Assembly: GCF_016802725.1 (NCBI RefSeq)
Contig: NC_052676.1
Span: 6,589,433-6,653,432 of the forward strand
Origin: Solenopsis invicta
Taxonomy: Eukaryota; Arthropoda; Insecta; Hymenoptera; Formicidae
Direction of reading: 5' to 3'
Length of the DNA: 64,000 bases
Under the pieces are notes generated by a model. It was not told where the DNA came from, ran no database searches, and saw only the letters and a list, made by a program, of their open reading frames with translations. Numbering within the stretch: position 1 is the first letter of the stretch; each line of letters opens with the position of its first letter. Positions 1-13,405 of this stretch are shown here, piece after piece. A program made the position numbers and the translations under genes.

Positions 1-3000
1 TTCTCCAATATCACTGTGTTCTGATAGCCCACAGAAGAGTTGTAACTTTTATCACAATGTATCGAATTGTTGAAGTGAAAAAGGGAAGACTTATATCAGT
101 CAAATTGCGAAACTTTTGAGTAAAATTTTTTTTGCGAGTTTCCTTAATATCTCTGTGTTTTTATAGCCCCCAGAAGAGTTCTAACTTTTATCATATTAGA
201 TCGAATCGCTAAAGTGCAAGACGAAAGGGTTATATCAGTCAAAGTTCGAAATTTTTGAGTAAAATTGGTTTTTTTCCGAATTTCTCCAATATCTCTGTGT
301 TCTGATAGCCCACAGAAGAGTTGTAACTTTTATCACGATGTATCGAATTGTTGAAGTGAAAAAGGGAAGACTTATAACAGTCAAATTGCGAAATTTTTGA
401 GTAAAATTTATTTGCGAGTTTCCTTAATATCTCTTTGTTCTTATAGCCCCCAGAAGAGTTCTAACTTATATCATAATAGATCGAATCGCTAAAGTGCAAG
501 ACGAAATAGTTATATCAGTCAAAGTTCGAAATTTTTGAGTAAAATTGTTTTTTTTCCGAATATCTCCAATATCTCTGTGTTCTGATAGCCCACAGAAGAG
601 TTGTAACTTTTATCACAATGTATTGAATTGTTGAAGTGAAAAAGGGAAGACTTATATCAGTCAAATTGCGAAACTTTTGAGTAAAATTTTTTTTGCGAGT
701 TTCCTTAATATCTCTGTGTTTTTATAGCCCCCAGAAGAGTTCTAACTTTTATCATAATAGATCGAATCGCTAAAGTGCAAGACGAAAGAGTTATATCAGT
801 CAAAGTTCGAAATTTTTGAGTAAAATTGGTTTTTTTCCGAATTTCTCCAATATCTCTGTGTTCTGATAGCCCACAGAAGAGTTGTAACTTTTATCACGAT
901 GTATCGAATTGTTGAAGTGAAAAAGGGAAGACTTATATCAGTCAAATTGAGAAATTTTTGAGTAAAATTTTTTTTGCGAGTTTCCTTAATATCTCTGTGT
1001 TTTTATAGCCCCCAGAAGAGTTCAAACTTTTATCATAATAGATCGAATCGCTAAAGTGCAAGACGAAAGAGTTATATCAGTCAAAGTTCGAAATTTTTGA
1101 GTAAAATTGGTTTTTTTCCGAATTTCTCCAATATCTCTGTGTTCTGATAGCCCACAGAAGAGTTGTAACTTTTATCACGATGTATCGAATTGTTGAAGTG
1201 AAAAAGGGAAGACTTATATCAGTCAAATTGCGAAATTTTTGAGTAAAATTTTTTTGCGAGTTTCCTTAATATCTCTGTGTTTTTATAGCCCCCAGAAGAG
1301 TTCTAACTTTTATCATAATAGATCGAATCGCTAAAGTGCAAAACGAAAGAGTTATATCAGTCAAAGTTCGAAATTTTTGAGTAAAATTGGTTTTTTTCCG
1401 AATTTCTCCAATATCTCTGTGTTCTGATAGCCCACAGAAGAGTTGTAACTTTTATCACGATGTATCGAATTGTTGAAGTGGAAAAAGGAAGACTTATATC
1501 AGTCAAATGGCGAAATTTTTGAGTAAAATTTTTTTTGCGAATTTCCTTAATATCTCGGTGTTTTTATAGCCCCCAGAAGAGTTCTAACTTTTATCATAAT
1601 AGATCGAATCGCTAAAGTGCAAGACGAAAGAGTTATATCAGTCAAAGTTCGAAATTTTTGAGTAAAATTGTTTTTTTCCGAATTTCTCCAATATCTCTGT
1701 GTTCTGATAGCCCACAGAAGAGTTGTAACTTTTATCACGATGTATCGAATTGTTGAAGTGAAAAAGGGAAGACTTATATCAGTCAAATTGCGAAATTTTT
1801 GAGTAAAATTTTTTTTGCGAATTTCCTTAATATCTCTGTGTTTTTATAGCCCCCAGAAGAGTTCTAACTTTTATCATAATAGATCGAATCGCTAAAGTGC
1901 AAGACGAAAGAGTTATATCAGTCAAAGTTCGAAATTTTTGTGTAAAATTGGTTTTTTTCCGAATTTCTCCAATATCTCTGTGTTCTGATATCCCACATAA
2001 GAGTTGTAACTTTTATCACGATGTATCGAATTGTTGAAGTGAAAAAGGGAAGACTTATATCAGTCAAATTGCGAAATTTTTGAGTAAAATTTTTTTTGCG
2101 AATTTCCTTAATATCTCTGTGTTTTTATAGCCCCCAGAAGAGTTCTAACTTTTATCATAATAGATCGAATCGCTAAAGTGCAAGACGAAAAAGTTATATC
2201 AGTCAAAGTTCGAAATTTTTGAGTAAAATTGGTTTTTTTCCGAATTTCTCCAATATCTCTGTGTTCTGATAGCCCACAGAAGAGTTGTAACTTTTATCAC
2301 GATGTATCGAATTGTTGAAGTGAAAAAGGGAAGACTTATATCAGTCAAATTGCGAAATTTTTGAGTAAAATTTTTTTTGCGAATTTCCTTAATATCTCTG
2401 TGTTTTTATAGCCCCCAGAAGAGTTCTAACTTTTATCATAATAGATCGAATCGCTAAAGTGCAAGACGAAAGAGTTATATCAGTCAAAGTTCGAAATTTT
2501 TGAGTAAAATTGGTTTTTTTCCGAATTTCTCCAATATCTCTGTGTTCTGATAGCCCACAGAAGAGTTGTAACTTTTATCACGATGTATCGAATTGTTGAA
2601 GTGAAAAAGGGAAGACTTATATCAGTCAAATTGAGAAATTTTTGAGTAAAATTTTTTTTGCGAATTTCCTTAATATCTCTGTGTTTTTATAGCCCCCAGA
2701 AGAGTTCTAACTTTTATCATAATAGATCGAATCGCTAAAGTGCAAGACGAAAGAGTTATATCAGTCAAAGTTCGAAATTTTTGAGTAAAATTGGTTTTTT
2801 TCCGAATTTCTCCAATATCTCTGTGTTCTGATAGCCCACAGAAGAGTTGTAACTTTTATCACGATGTATCGAATTGTTGAAGTGAAAAAGGGAAGACTTA
2901 TATCAGTCAAATTGCGAAATTTTTGAGTAAAATTTTTTTGCGAATTTCCTTAATATCTCTGTGTTTTTATAGCCCCCAGAAGAGTTCTAACTTTTATCAT

Positions 3001-6000
3001 AATAGATCGAATCGCTAAAGTGCAAGACGAAAGAGTTATATCAGTCAAAGTTCGAAATTTTTGAGTAAAATTGGTTTTTTTCCGAATTTCTCCAATATCT
3101 CTGTGTTCTGATAGCCCACAGAAGAGTTGTAACTTTTATCACGATGTATCGAATTGTTGAAGTGAAAAAGGGAAGACTTATATCAGTCAAATTGCGAAAT
3201 TTTTGAGTAAAATTTTTTTTGCGAATTTCCTTAATATCTCTGTGTTTTTATAGCCCCCAGAAGAGTTCTAACTTTTATCATAATAGATCGAATCGCTAAA
3301 GTGCAAGACGAAAGAGTTATATCAGTCAAAGTTCGAAATTTTTGAGTAAAATTGGATTTTTTCCGAATTTATCCAATATCTCTGTGTTCTGATAGCCCAC
3401 AGAAAAGTCGTAACTTTTATCACGATGTATCGAATTGTTGAAGTGAAAAAGGGAAGACTTATATCAGTCAAATTGCGAAATTTTTGATTAAAATTTTTTT
3501 TGCGAATTTCCTTAATATCTCTGTGTTTTTATAGCCCCCAGAAGAGTTCTAACTTTTATCATAATAGATCGAATCGCTAAAGTGCAAGACGAAAGAGTTA
3601 TATCAGTCAAAGTTCGAAATTTTTGTGTAAAATTGGTTTTTTTCCGAATTTCTCCAATATCTCTGTGTTCTGATAGCCCACAGAAGAGTTGTAACTTTTA
3701 TCACGATGTATCGAATTGTTGAAGTGAAAAAGGGAAGACTTATATCAGTCAAATTGCGAAATTTTTGAGTAAAATTTTTTTTGCGAATTTCCTTAATATC
3801 TCTGTGTTTTTATAGCCCCCAGAAGAGTTCTAACTTTTATCATAATAGATCGAATCGCTAAAGTGCAAGACGAAAGAGTTATATCAGTCAAAGTTCGAAA
3901 TTTTTGAGTAAAATTGGTTTTTTTCCGAATTTCTCCAATATCTCTGTGTTCTGATAGCCCACAGAAGAGTTGTAACTTTTATCACGATGTATCGAATTGT
4001 TGAAGTGAAAAAGGGAAGACTTATATCAGTCAAATTGCGAAATTTTTGAGTAAAATTTTTTTTGCGAATTTCCTTAATATCTCTGTGTTTTTATAGCCCC
4101 CAGAAGAGTTCTAACTTTTATCATAATAGATCGAATCGCTAAAGTGCAAGACGAAAGAGTTATATCAGTCAAAGTTCGAAATTTTTGAGTAAAATTGGTT
4201 TTTTTCCTAATTTCTCCAATATCTCTGTGTTCTGATAGCCCACAGAAGAGTTGTAACTTTTATCACGATGTATCGAATTGTTGAAGTGAAAAAGGGAAGA
4301 CTTATATCAGTCAAATTGCGAAATTTTTGAGTAAAATTTTTTTTGCGAATTTCCTTAATATCTCTGTGTTTTTATAGCCCCCAGAAGAGTTCTAACTTTT
4401 ATCATAATAGATCGAATCGCTAAAGTGCAAGACGAAAGAGTTATATCAGTCAAAGTTCGAAATATTTTAGTAAAATTGTTTTTTTCCTAATTTCTCCAAT
4501 ATCTGTGTTCTGATAGCCCACAGAAGAGTTGTAACTTTTATCACGATGTATCGAATTGTTGAAGTGAAAAAGGGAAGACTTATATCAGTCAAATTGCGAA
4601 ATTTTTGAGTAAAATTTTTTTTGCGAATTTCTTTAATATCTCTGTGTTTTTATAGCCCCCAGAAGAGTTCTAACTTTTATCATAATAGATCGAATCGCTA
4701 AAGTGCAAGACGAAAGAGTTATATCAGTCAAAGTTCGAAATTTTTGTGTAAAATTGGTTTTTTTCCGAATTTCTCCAATATCTCTGTGTTCTGATAGCCC
4801 ACAGAAGAGTTGTAACTTTTATCACGATGTATCGAATTGTTGAAGTGAAAAAGGGAAGACTTATATCAGTCAAATTGCGAAATTTTTGAGTAAAATTTTT
4901 TTTGCGAATTTCCTTAATATCTCTGTGTTTTTATAGCCCCCAGAAGAGTTCTAACTTTTATCATAATAGATCGAATCGCTAAAGTGCAAGACGAAAGGGT
5001 TATATCAGTCAAAGTTCGAAATTTTTGAGTAAAATTGGTTTTTTTCCGAATTTCTCCAATATCTCTGTGTTCTGATAGCCCACAGAAGAGTTGTAACTTT
5101 TATAACGATGTATCGAATTGTTGAAGTGAAAAAGGGAAGACTTATATCAGTCAAATTGCGAAATTTTTCAGTAAAATTTTTTTTGCGAATTTCCTTAATA
5201 TCTCTGTGTTTTTATAGACCCCAGAAGAGTTCTAACTTTTATCATAATAGATCGAATCGCTAAAGTGCAAGACGAAAGAGTTATATCAGTCAAAGTTCGA
5301 AATTTTTGAGTAAAATTGGTTTTTTTCCGAATTTCTCCAATATCTCTGTGTTCTGATAGCCCACAGAAGAGTTGTAACTTTTATCACGATGTATCGAATT
5401 GTTGAAGTGAAAAAGGGAAGACTTATATCAGTCAAATTGCGAAATTTTTGGGTATAATTTTTTTGCGAATTTCCTTAATATCTCTGTGTTTTTATAGACC
5501 CCAGAAGAGTTCTAACTTTTATCATAATAGATCGAATCGCTAAAGTGCAAGACGAAAGAGTTATATCAGTCAAAGTTCGAAATTTTTGAGTAAAATTGGT
5601 TTTTTTCCGTATTTCTCCAATATCTCTGTGTTCTGATAGCCCACAGAAGAGTTGTAACTTTTATCACGATGTATCGAATTGTTGAAGTGAAAAAGGGAAG
5701 ACTTATATCAGTCAAATTGCGAAATTTTTGAGTAAAATTTTTTTTGCGAATTTCCTTAATATCTCTGTGTTTTTATAGCCCCCAGAAGAGTTCTAACTTT
5801 TATCATAATAGATCGAATCGCTAAAGTGCAAGACGAAAGGGTTATATCAGTCAAAGTTCGAAATTTTTGAGTAATAGTGGTTTTTTTCCGAATTTCTCCA
5901 ATATCTCTGTGTTCTGATAGCCCACAGAAGAGTTGAAACTTTTATCACGATGTATCGAATTGTTGAAGTAAAAAAGGGAAGACTTATATCAGTCAAATTG

Positions 6001-9000
6001 CGAAATTTTTGAGTAAAATTTTTTTGCTAATTTCCTTAATATCTCTGTGTTTTTATAGCCCCCAGAAGAGTTCTAACTTTTATCATAATAGATCGAATCG
6101 CTAAAGTGCAAGACGAAAGGGTTATATCAGTCAAAGTTCGAAATTTTCTAGTAAAATTGGTTTTTTTCCGAATTTCTACAATATCTCTGTGTTCTGATAG
6201 CCCACAGAAGAGTAGTAACTTTTATCACGATGTATCGAATTGTTGAAGTGAAAAAGGGAAGACTTATATCAGTCAAATTGCGAAATTTTTGAGTAAAATT
6301 TTTTTTGCCAATTCTCTTAATATCTCTGTGTTTTTATAGCCCTCAGAAGAGTTCTAACTTTTATCACAATAGATCGAATCGCTAAAGTGCAAGACGAAAG
6401 AGTTATATCAGTCAAAGTTCGAAATTTTTTAGTAAAATTGGTTTTTTTCCGAATTTCTTCAATATCACTGTGTTCTGATAGCCCACAGAAGAGTTGTAAC
6501 TTTTATCACGATGTATCGAATTGTTGAAGTGAAAAAGGGAAGACTTATATCAGTCAAATTGCGAAATTTTTGAGTAAAATTTTTTTTGCGAATTTCCTTA
6601 ATATCTCTGTGTTTTTATAGCCCCCAGAAGAGTAATAACTTTTATCATAATAGATCGAATCGCTAAAGTGCAAGACGAAAGGGTTATATCAGTCAAAGTA
6701 CGAAATTTTTGAGTAAAATTGGTTTTTTTCCGAATTTCTCCAATATCTCTGTGTTCTGATAGCCCACAGAAGAGTTGTAACTTTTATCACGATGTATCGA
6801 ATTGTTGAAGTGAAGAAGGGAAGACTTATATCAGTCAAATTGCGAAATTTTTGAGTAAAATTTTTTTTGCGAATTTCCTTAATATCTCTGTGTTTTTATA
6901 GCCCCCAGAAGAGTTCTAACTTTTATCATAATAGATCGAATCGCTAAAGTGCAAGACGAAAGAGTTATATCAGTAAAAGTTCGAAATTTTTTAGTAAAAT
7001 TGGTTTTTTTCCTAATTTCTCCAATATCTCTGTGTTCTGATAGCCCACAGAAGAGTTGTAACTTTTATCACGATGTATCGAATTGTTGAAGTGAAAAAGG
7101 GAAGACTTATATCAGTCAAATTGCGAAATTTTTGAGTAAAATTTTTTTTGCGAATTTCCTTAATATCTCTGTGTTTTTATAGCCCCCAGAAGAGTTCTAA
7201 CTTTTATCATAATAGATCGAATCGCTAAAGTGCAAGACGAAAGAGTTATATCAGTCAAAGTTCGAAATATTTTGAGTAAAATTGTTTTTTTCCGAATTTC
7301 TCCAATATCTGTGTTCTGATAGCCCACAGAAGAGTTGTAACTTTTATCACGATGTATCGAATTGTTGAAGTGAAGAAGGGAAGACTTATATCAGTCAAAT
7401 TGCGAAATTTTTGAGTAAAATTTTTTTTGCGAAATTCCTTAATATCTCTGTGTTTTTATAGCCCCCAGAAGAGTTCTAACTTTTATCATAATAGATCGAA
7501 TCGCTAAAGTGCAAGACGAAAGAGTTATATCAGTCAAAGTTCGAAATTTTTTAGTAAAATTGGTTTTTTTCCGAATTTCTCCAATATCTCTGTGTTCTGA
7601 TAGCCCACAGAAGAGTTGTAACTTTTATCACGATGTATCGAATTGTTGAAGTGAAAAAGGGAAGACTTATATCAGTCAAATTGCGAAATTTTTGAGTAAA
7701 ATTTTTTTTGCGAATTTCCTTAATATCTCTGTGTTTTTATAGCCCCCAGAAGAGTTCTAACTTTTATCATAATAGATCGAATCGCTAAAGTGCAAGACGA
7801 AAGAGTTATATCAGTCAAAGTTCGAAATTTTTGAGTAAAATTGGTTTTTTTCCGAATTTCTCCAATATCTCTGTGTTCTGATAGCCCACAGAAGAGTTGT
7901 AACTTTTATCACGATGTATCGAATTGTTGAAGTGAAGAAGGGAAGACTTATATCAGTCAAATTGCGAAATTTTTGAGTAAAATTTTTTTTGCGAATTTCC
8001 TTAATATCTCTGTGTTTTTATAGCCCCCAGAAGAGTTCTAACTTTTATCATAATAGATCGAATCGCTAAATTGCAAGACAAAAGAGTTATATCAGTAAAA
8101 GTTCGAAATTTTTTAGTAAAATTGGTGTTTTTCCTAATTTCTCCAATATCTCTGTGTTCTGATAGCCCACAGAAGAGTTGTAACTTTTATCACGATGTAT
8201 CGAATTGTTGAAGTGAAAAAGAGAAGACTTATATCAGTCAAATTGCGAAATTTTTGAGTAAAATTTTTTTTTTTATTTCCTTAATATCTCTGTGTTTTTA
8301 TAGCCCCCAGAAGAGTTCTAACTTTTATCATAATAGATCGAATCGCTAAAGTGCAAGACGAAAGAGTTATATCAGTCAAAGTTCGAAATTTTTGTGTAAA
8401 ATTGGTTTTTTTCCGAATTTCTCCAATATCTCTGTGTTCTGATAGCCCACAGAAGAGTTGTAACTTTTATCACGATGTATCGAATTGTTGAAGTGAAAAA
8501 GGGAAGACTTATATCAGTCAAATTGCGAAATTTTTGAGTAAAATTTTTTTTGCCAATTCTCTTAATATCTCTGTGTTTTTATAGCCCCCAGAAGAGTTCT
8601 AACTTTTATCACAATAGATCGAATCGCTAAAGTGCAAGACGAAAGAGTTATATCAGTAAAAGTACGAAATTTTTTAGTAAAATTTGTTTTTTTCCGAATT
8701 TCTTCAATATCACTGTGTTCTGATAGCCCACAGAAGAGTTGTAACTTTTATCACGATGTATCGAATTGTTGAAGTGAAAAAGGGAAGACTTATATCAGTC
8801 AAATTGCGAAATTTTTGAGTAAAATTTTTTTTGCGAATTTCCTTAATATCTCTGTGTTTTTATAGCCCTCAGAAGAGTTTTAACTTTTATCATAATAGAT
8901 CGAATCGCTAAAGTGCAAGACTAAAGAGTTATATCAGAAAAAGTACGAAATTTTTTAGTAAAATTGGTTTTTTTCCGAATTTCTCCAATATCTCTGTGTT

Positions 9001-9480
9001 CTGATAGCCCACAGAAGAGTTGTAACTTTTATCACGATGTATCGAATTGTTGAAGTGAAGAAGGGAAGACTTATATCAGTCAAATTGCGAAATTTTTGAG
9101 TAAAATTTTTTTTGCGAAATTCCTTAATATCTCTGTGTTTTTATAGCCCCCAGAAGAGTTCTAACTTTTATCATAATAGATCGAATCGCTAAATTGCAAG
9201 ACGAAAGAGTTATATCAGTAAAAGTTCGAAATTTTTTAGTAAAATTGGTTTTTTTCCGAATTTCTCCAATATCTCTGTGTTCTGATAGCCCACAGAAGAG
9301 TTGTAACTTTTATCACGATGTATCGAATTGTTGAAATGAAAAAGGGAAGACTTATATCAGTCAAATTGCGAAATTTTTGAGTAAAATTTTTTTTGCGAAT
9401 TTCCTTAATATCTCTGTGTTTTTATAGCCCCCAGAAGAGTTCTAACTTTTATCATAATAGATCGAATCTCTAAAGTGCAA

Positions 9481-12284
9481 GACGAAAGAGTTATATCAGA
9501 CAAAGTACGAAATTTTTTAGTAAAATTGGTTTTTTTCCGAATTTCTCCAATATCTCTGTGTTCTGATAGCCCACAGAAGAGTTGTAACTTTTATCACGAT
9601 GTATCGAATTGTTGAAGTGAAGAAGGGAAGACTTATATCAGTCAAATTGCGAAATTTTTGAGTAAAATTTTTTTTGCGAAATTCCTTAATATCTCTGTGT
9701 GTTTATAGCCCCCAGAAGAGTTCTAACATTTATCATAATAGATCGAATCGCTAAATTGCAAGACGAAAGAGTTATATCAGTAAAAGTTCGAAATTTTTTA
9801 GTAAAATTGGTGTTTTTCCTAATTTCTCCAATATCTCTGTGTTCTGATAGCCCACAGAAGAGTTGTAACTTTTATCACGATGTATCGAATTGTTGAAGTG
9901 AAAAAGGGAAGACTTATATCAGTCAAATTGCGAAATTTTTGAGTAAAATTTTTTTGCGAATTTCCTTAATATCTCTGTGTTTTTATAGCCCCCAGAAGAG
10001 TTCTAACTTTTATCATAATAGATCGAATCGCTAAAGTGCAAGACGAAAGTGTTATATCAGTAAAAGTTCGAAATTTTTTAGTAAAATTGGTTTTTTTCCG
10101 AATTTCTCCAATATCTCTGTGTTCTGATAGCCCACAGAAGAGTTGTAACTTTTATCACGATGTATCGAATTGTTGAAGTGAAAAAGGGAAGACTTATATC
10201 AGTCAAATTGCGAAATTTTTGAGTAAAATTTTTTTTGCGAATTTCCTTAATATCTCTGTGTTTTTATAGCCCCCATAAGAGTTCTAACTTTTATCATAAT
10301 AGATCGAATCGCTAAAGTGCAAGACGAAAGAGTTATATCAGTCAAAGTTCGAAATTTTTGTGTAAAATTGGTTTTTTTCCGAATTTCTCCAATATCTCTG
10401 TGTTCTGATAGCCCACAGAAGAGTTGTAACTTTTATCACGATGTATCGAATTGTTGAAGTGAAAAAGGGAAGACTTATATCAGTCAAATTGCGAAATTTT
10501 TGAGTAAAATTTATTTGCGAGTTTCCTTAATATCTCTTTGTTCTTATAGCCCCCAGAAGAATTCTAACTTATATCATAATAGATCGAATCGCTAAAGTGC
10601 AAGACGAAAGAGTTATATCAGTCAAAGTTCGAAATTTTTGAGTAAAATTGTTTTTTTTCCGAATTTCTCCAATATCTCTGTGTTCTGATAGCCCACAGAA
10701 GAGTTGTAACTTTTATCACAATGTGTCGAATTGTTGAAGTGAAAAAGGGAAGACTTATATCAGTCAAATTGCGAAACTTTTGAGTAAAATTTTTTTTGCG
10801 AGTTTCCTTAATATCTCTGTGTTTTTATAGCCCCCAGAAGAGTTCTAACTTTTATCATAATAGATCGAATCGCTAAAGTGCAAGACGAAAGAGTTATATC
10901 AGACAAAGTACGAAATTTTTTAGTAAAATTGGTTTTTTTCCGAATTTCTCCAATATCTCTGTGTTCTGATAGCCCACAGAAGAGTTGTAACTTTTATCAC
11001 GATGTATCGAATTGTTGAAGTGAAGAAGGGAAGACTTATATCAGTCAAATTGCGAAATTTTTGAGTAAAATTTTTTTTGCGAAATTCCTTAATATCTCTG
11101 TGTTTTTATAGCCCCCAGAAGAGTTCTAACATTTATCATAATAGATCGAATCGCTAAATTGCAAGACGAAAGAGTTATATCAGTAAAAGTTCGAAATTTT
11201 TTAGTAAAATTGGTGTTTTTCCTAATTTCTCCAATATCTCTGTGTTCTGATAGCCCACAGAAGAGTTGTAACTTTTATCACGATGTATCGAATTGTTGAA
11301 GTGAAAAAGGGAAGACTTATATCAGTCAAATTGCGAAATTTTTGAGTAAAATTTTTTTTGCGAATTTCCTTAATATCTCTGTGTTTTTATAGCCCCCAGA
11401 AGAGTTCTAACTTTTATCATAATAGATCGAATCGCTAAAGTGCAAGACGAAAGTGTTATATCAGTAAAAGTTCGAAATTTTTTAGTAAAATTGGTTTTTT
11501 TCCGAATTTCTCCAATATCTCTGTGTTCTGATAGCCCACAGAAGAGTTGTAACTTTTATCACGATGTATCGAATTGTTGAAGTGAAAAAGGGAAGACTTA
11601 TATCAGTCAAATTGCGAAATTTTTGAGTAAAATTTTTTTTGCGAATTTCCTTAATATCTCTGTGTTTTTATAGCCCCCATAAGAGTTCTAACTTTTATCA
11701 TAATAGATCGAATCGCTAAAGTGCAAGACGAAAGAGTTATATCAGTCAAAGTTCGAAATTTTTGTGTAAAATTGGTTTTTTTCCGAATTTCTCCAATATC
11801 TCTGTGTTCTGATAGCCCACAGAAGAGTTGTAACTTTTATCACGATGTATCGAATTGTTGAAGTGAAAAAGGGAAGACTTATATCAGTCAAATTGCGAAA
11901 TTTTTGAGTAAAATTTATTTGCGAGTTTCCTTAATATCTCTTTGTTCTTATAGCCCCCAGAAGAATTCTAACTTATATCATAATAGATCGAATCGCTAAA
12001 GTGCAAGACGAAAGAGTTATATCAGTCAAAGTTCGAAATTTTTGAGTAAAATTGTTTTTTTTCCGAATTTCTCCAATATCTCTGTGTTCTGATAGCCCAC
12101 AGAAGAGTTGTAACTTTTATCACAATGTGTCGAATTGTTGAAGTGAAAAAGGGAAGACTTATATCAGTCAAATTGCGAAACTTTTGAGTAAAATTTTTTT
12201 TGCGAGTTTCCTTAATATCTCTGTGTTTTTATAGCCCCCAGAAGAGTTCTAACTTTTATCATAATAGATCGAATCGCTAAAGTG
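9481..12284. repeat. Higher-order tandem duplication, two copies of about 1,402 bp
   Basis: The shared variant 'ttatatcagacaaagtacga' marks matching positions near 9,490 and 10,892, an offset of 1,402 bp or five dimers. Private variants then recur in the same order in both copies: 'ctaacatttatcat', 'aattgcaagacgaaagag', 'ggtgtttttcctaat', 'gccccataagag', 'aatttatttgcgag' and 'cacaatgtgtcg'. This is a recent duplication of a ten-monomer block inside the satellite. Confidence 0.85.
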
Positions 12285-13405
12285 CAAGACGAAAGAGTTA
12301 TATCAGTCAAAGTTCGAAATTTTTGTGTAAAATTGGTTTTTTTCCGAATTTCTCAAATATCTCTGTGTTCTGATAGCCCACATAAGAGTTGTAACTTTTA
12401 TCACAATGTATCGAATTGTTGAAGTGAAAAAGGGAAGACTTATATCAGTCAAATTGCGAAACTTTTGAGTAAAATTTTTTTTGCGCGTTTCCTTAATATC
12501 TCTGTGTTTTTATAGCCCCCAGAAGAGTTCTAACTTTTATCATATTAGATCGAATCGCTAAAGTGCAAGACGAAAGGGTTATATCAGTCAAAGTTCGAAA
12601 TTTTTGAGTAAAATTGGTTTTTTTCCGAATTTCTCCAATATCTCTGTGTTCTGATAGCCCACAGAAGAGTTGTAACTTTTATCACGATGTATCGAATTGT
12701 TGAAGTGAAAAAGGGAAGACTTATAACAGTCAAATTGCGAAATTTTTGAGTAAAATTTATTTGCGAGTTTCCTTAATATCTCTTTGTTCTTATAGCCCCC
12801 AGAAGAGTTCTAACTTATGTCATAATAGATCGAATCGCTAAAGTGCAAGACGAAAGAGTTATATCAGTCAAAGTTCGAAATTTTTGAGTAAAATTGTTTT
12901 TTTTCCGAATTTCTCCAATATCTCTGTGTTCTGATAGCCCACAGAAGAGTTGTAACTTTTATCACAATGTATCGAATTGTTGAAGTGAAAAAGGGAAGAC
13001 TTATATCAGTCAAATTGCGAAACTTTTGAGTAAAATTTTTTTTGCGAGTTTCCTTAATATCTCTGTGTTTTTATAGCCCCCAGAAGAGTTCTAACTTTTA
13101 TCATATTAGATCGAATCGCTAAAGTGCAAGACGAAAGTGTTATATAAGTCAAAGTTCGAAATTTTTGAGTAAAATTGGTTTTTATTCCGAATTTCTCCAA
13201 TATCTCTGTGTTCTGATAGCCCACAGAAGAGTTGTAACTTTTATCACGATGTATCGAATTGTTGAAGTGAAAAAGTGAAAACTTATATCTGTCAAATTGC
13301 TAAATTTTTGAGTAAAATTTTTTTTGCGAATTTCCTTAATATCTCTGTGTTTTTATAGCCCCCAGAAGAGTTCTAACTTTTATCATAATAGATCGAATCG
13401 CTAAA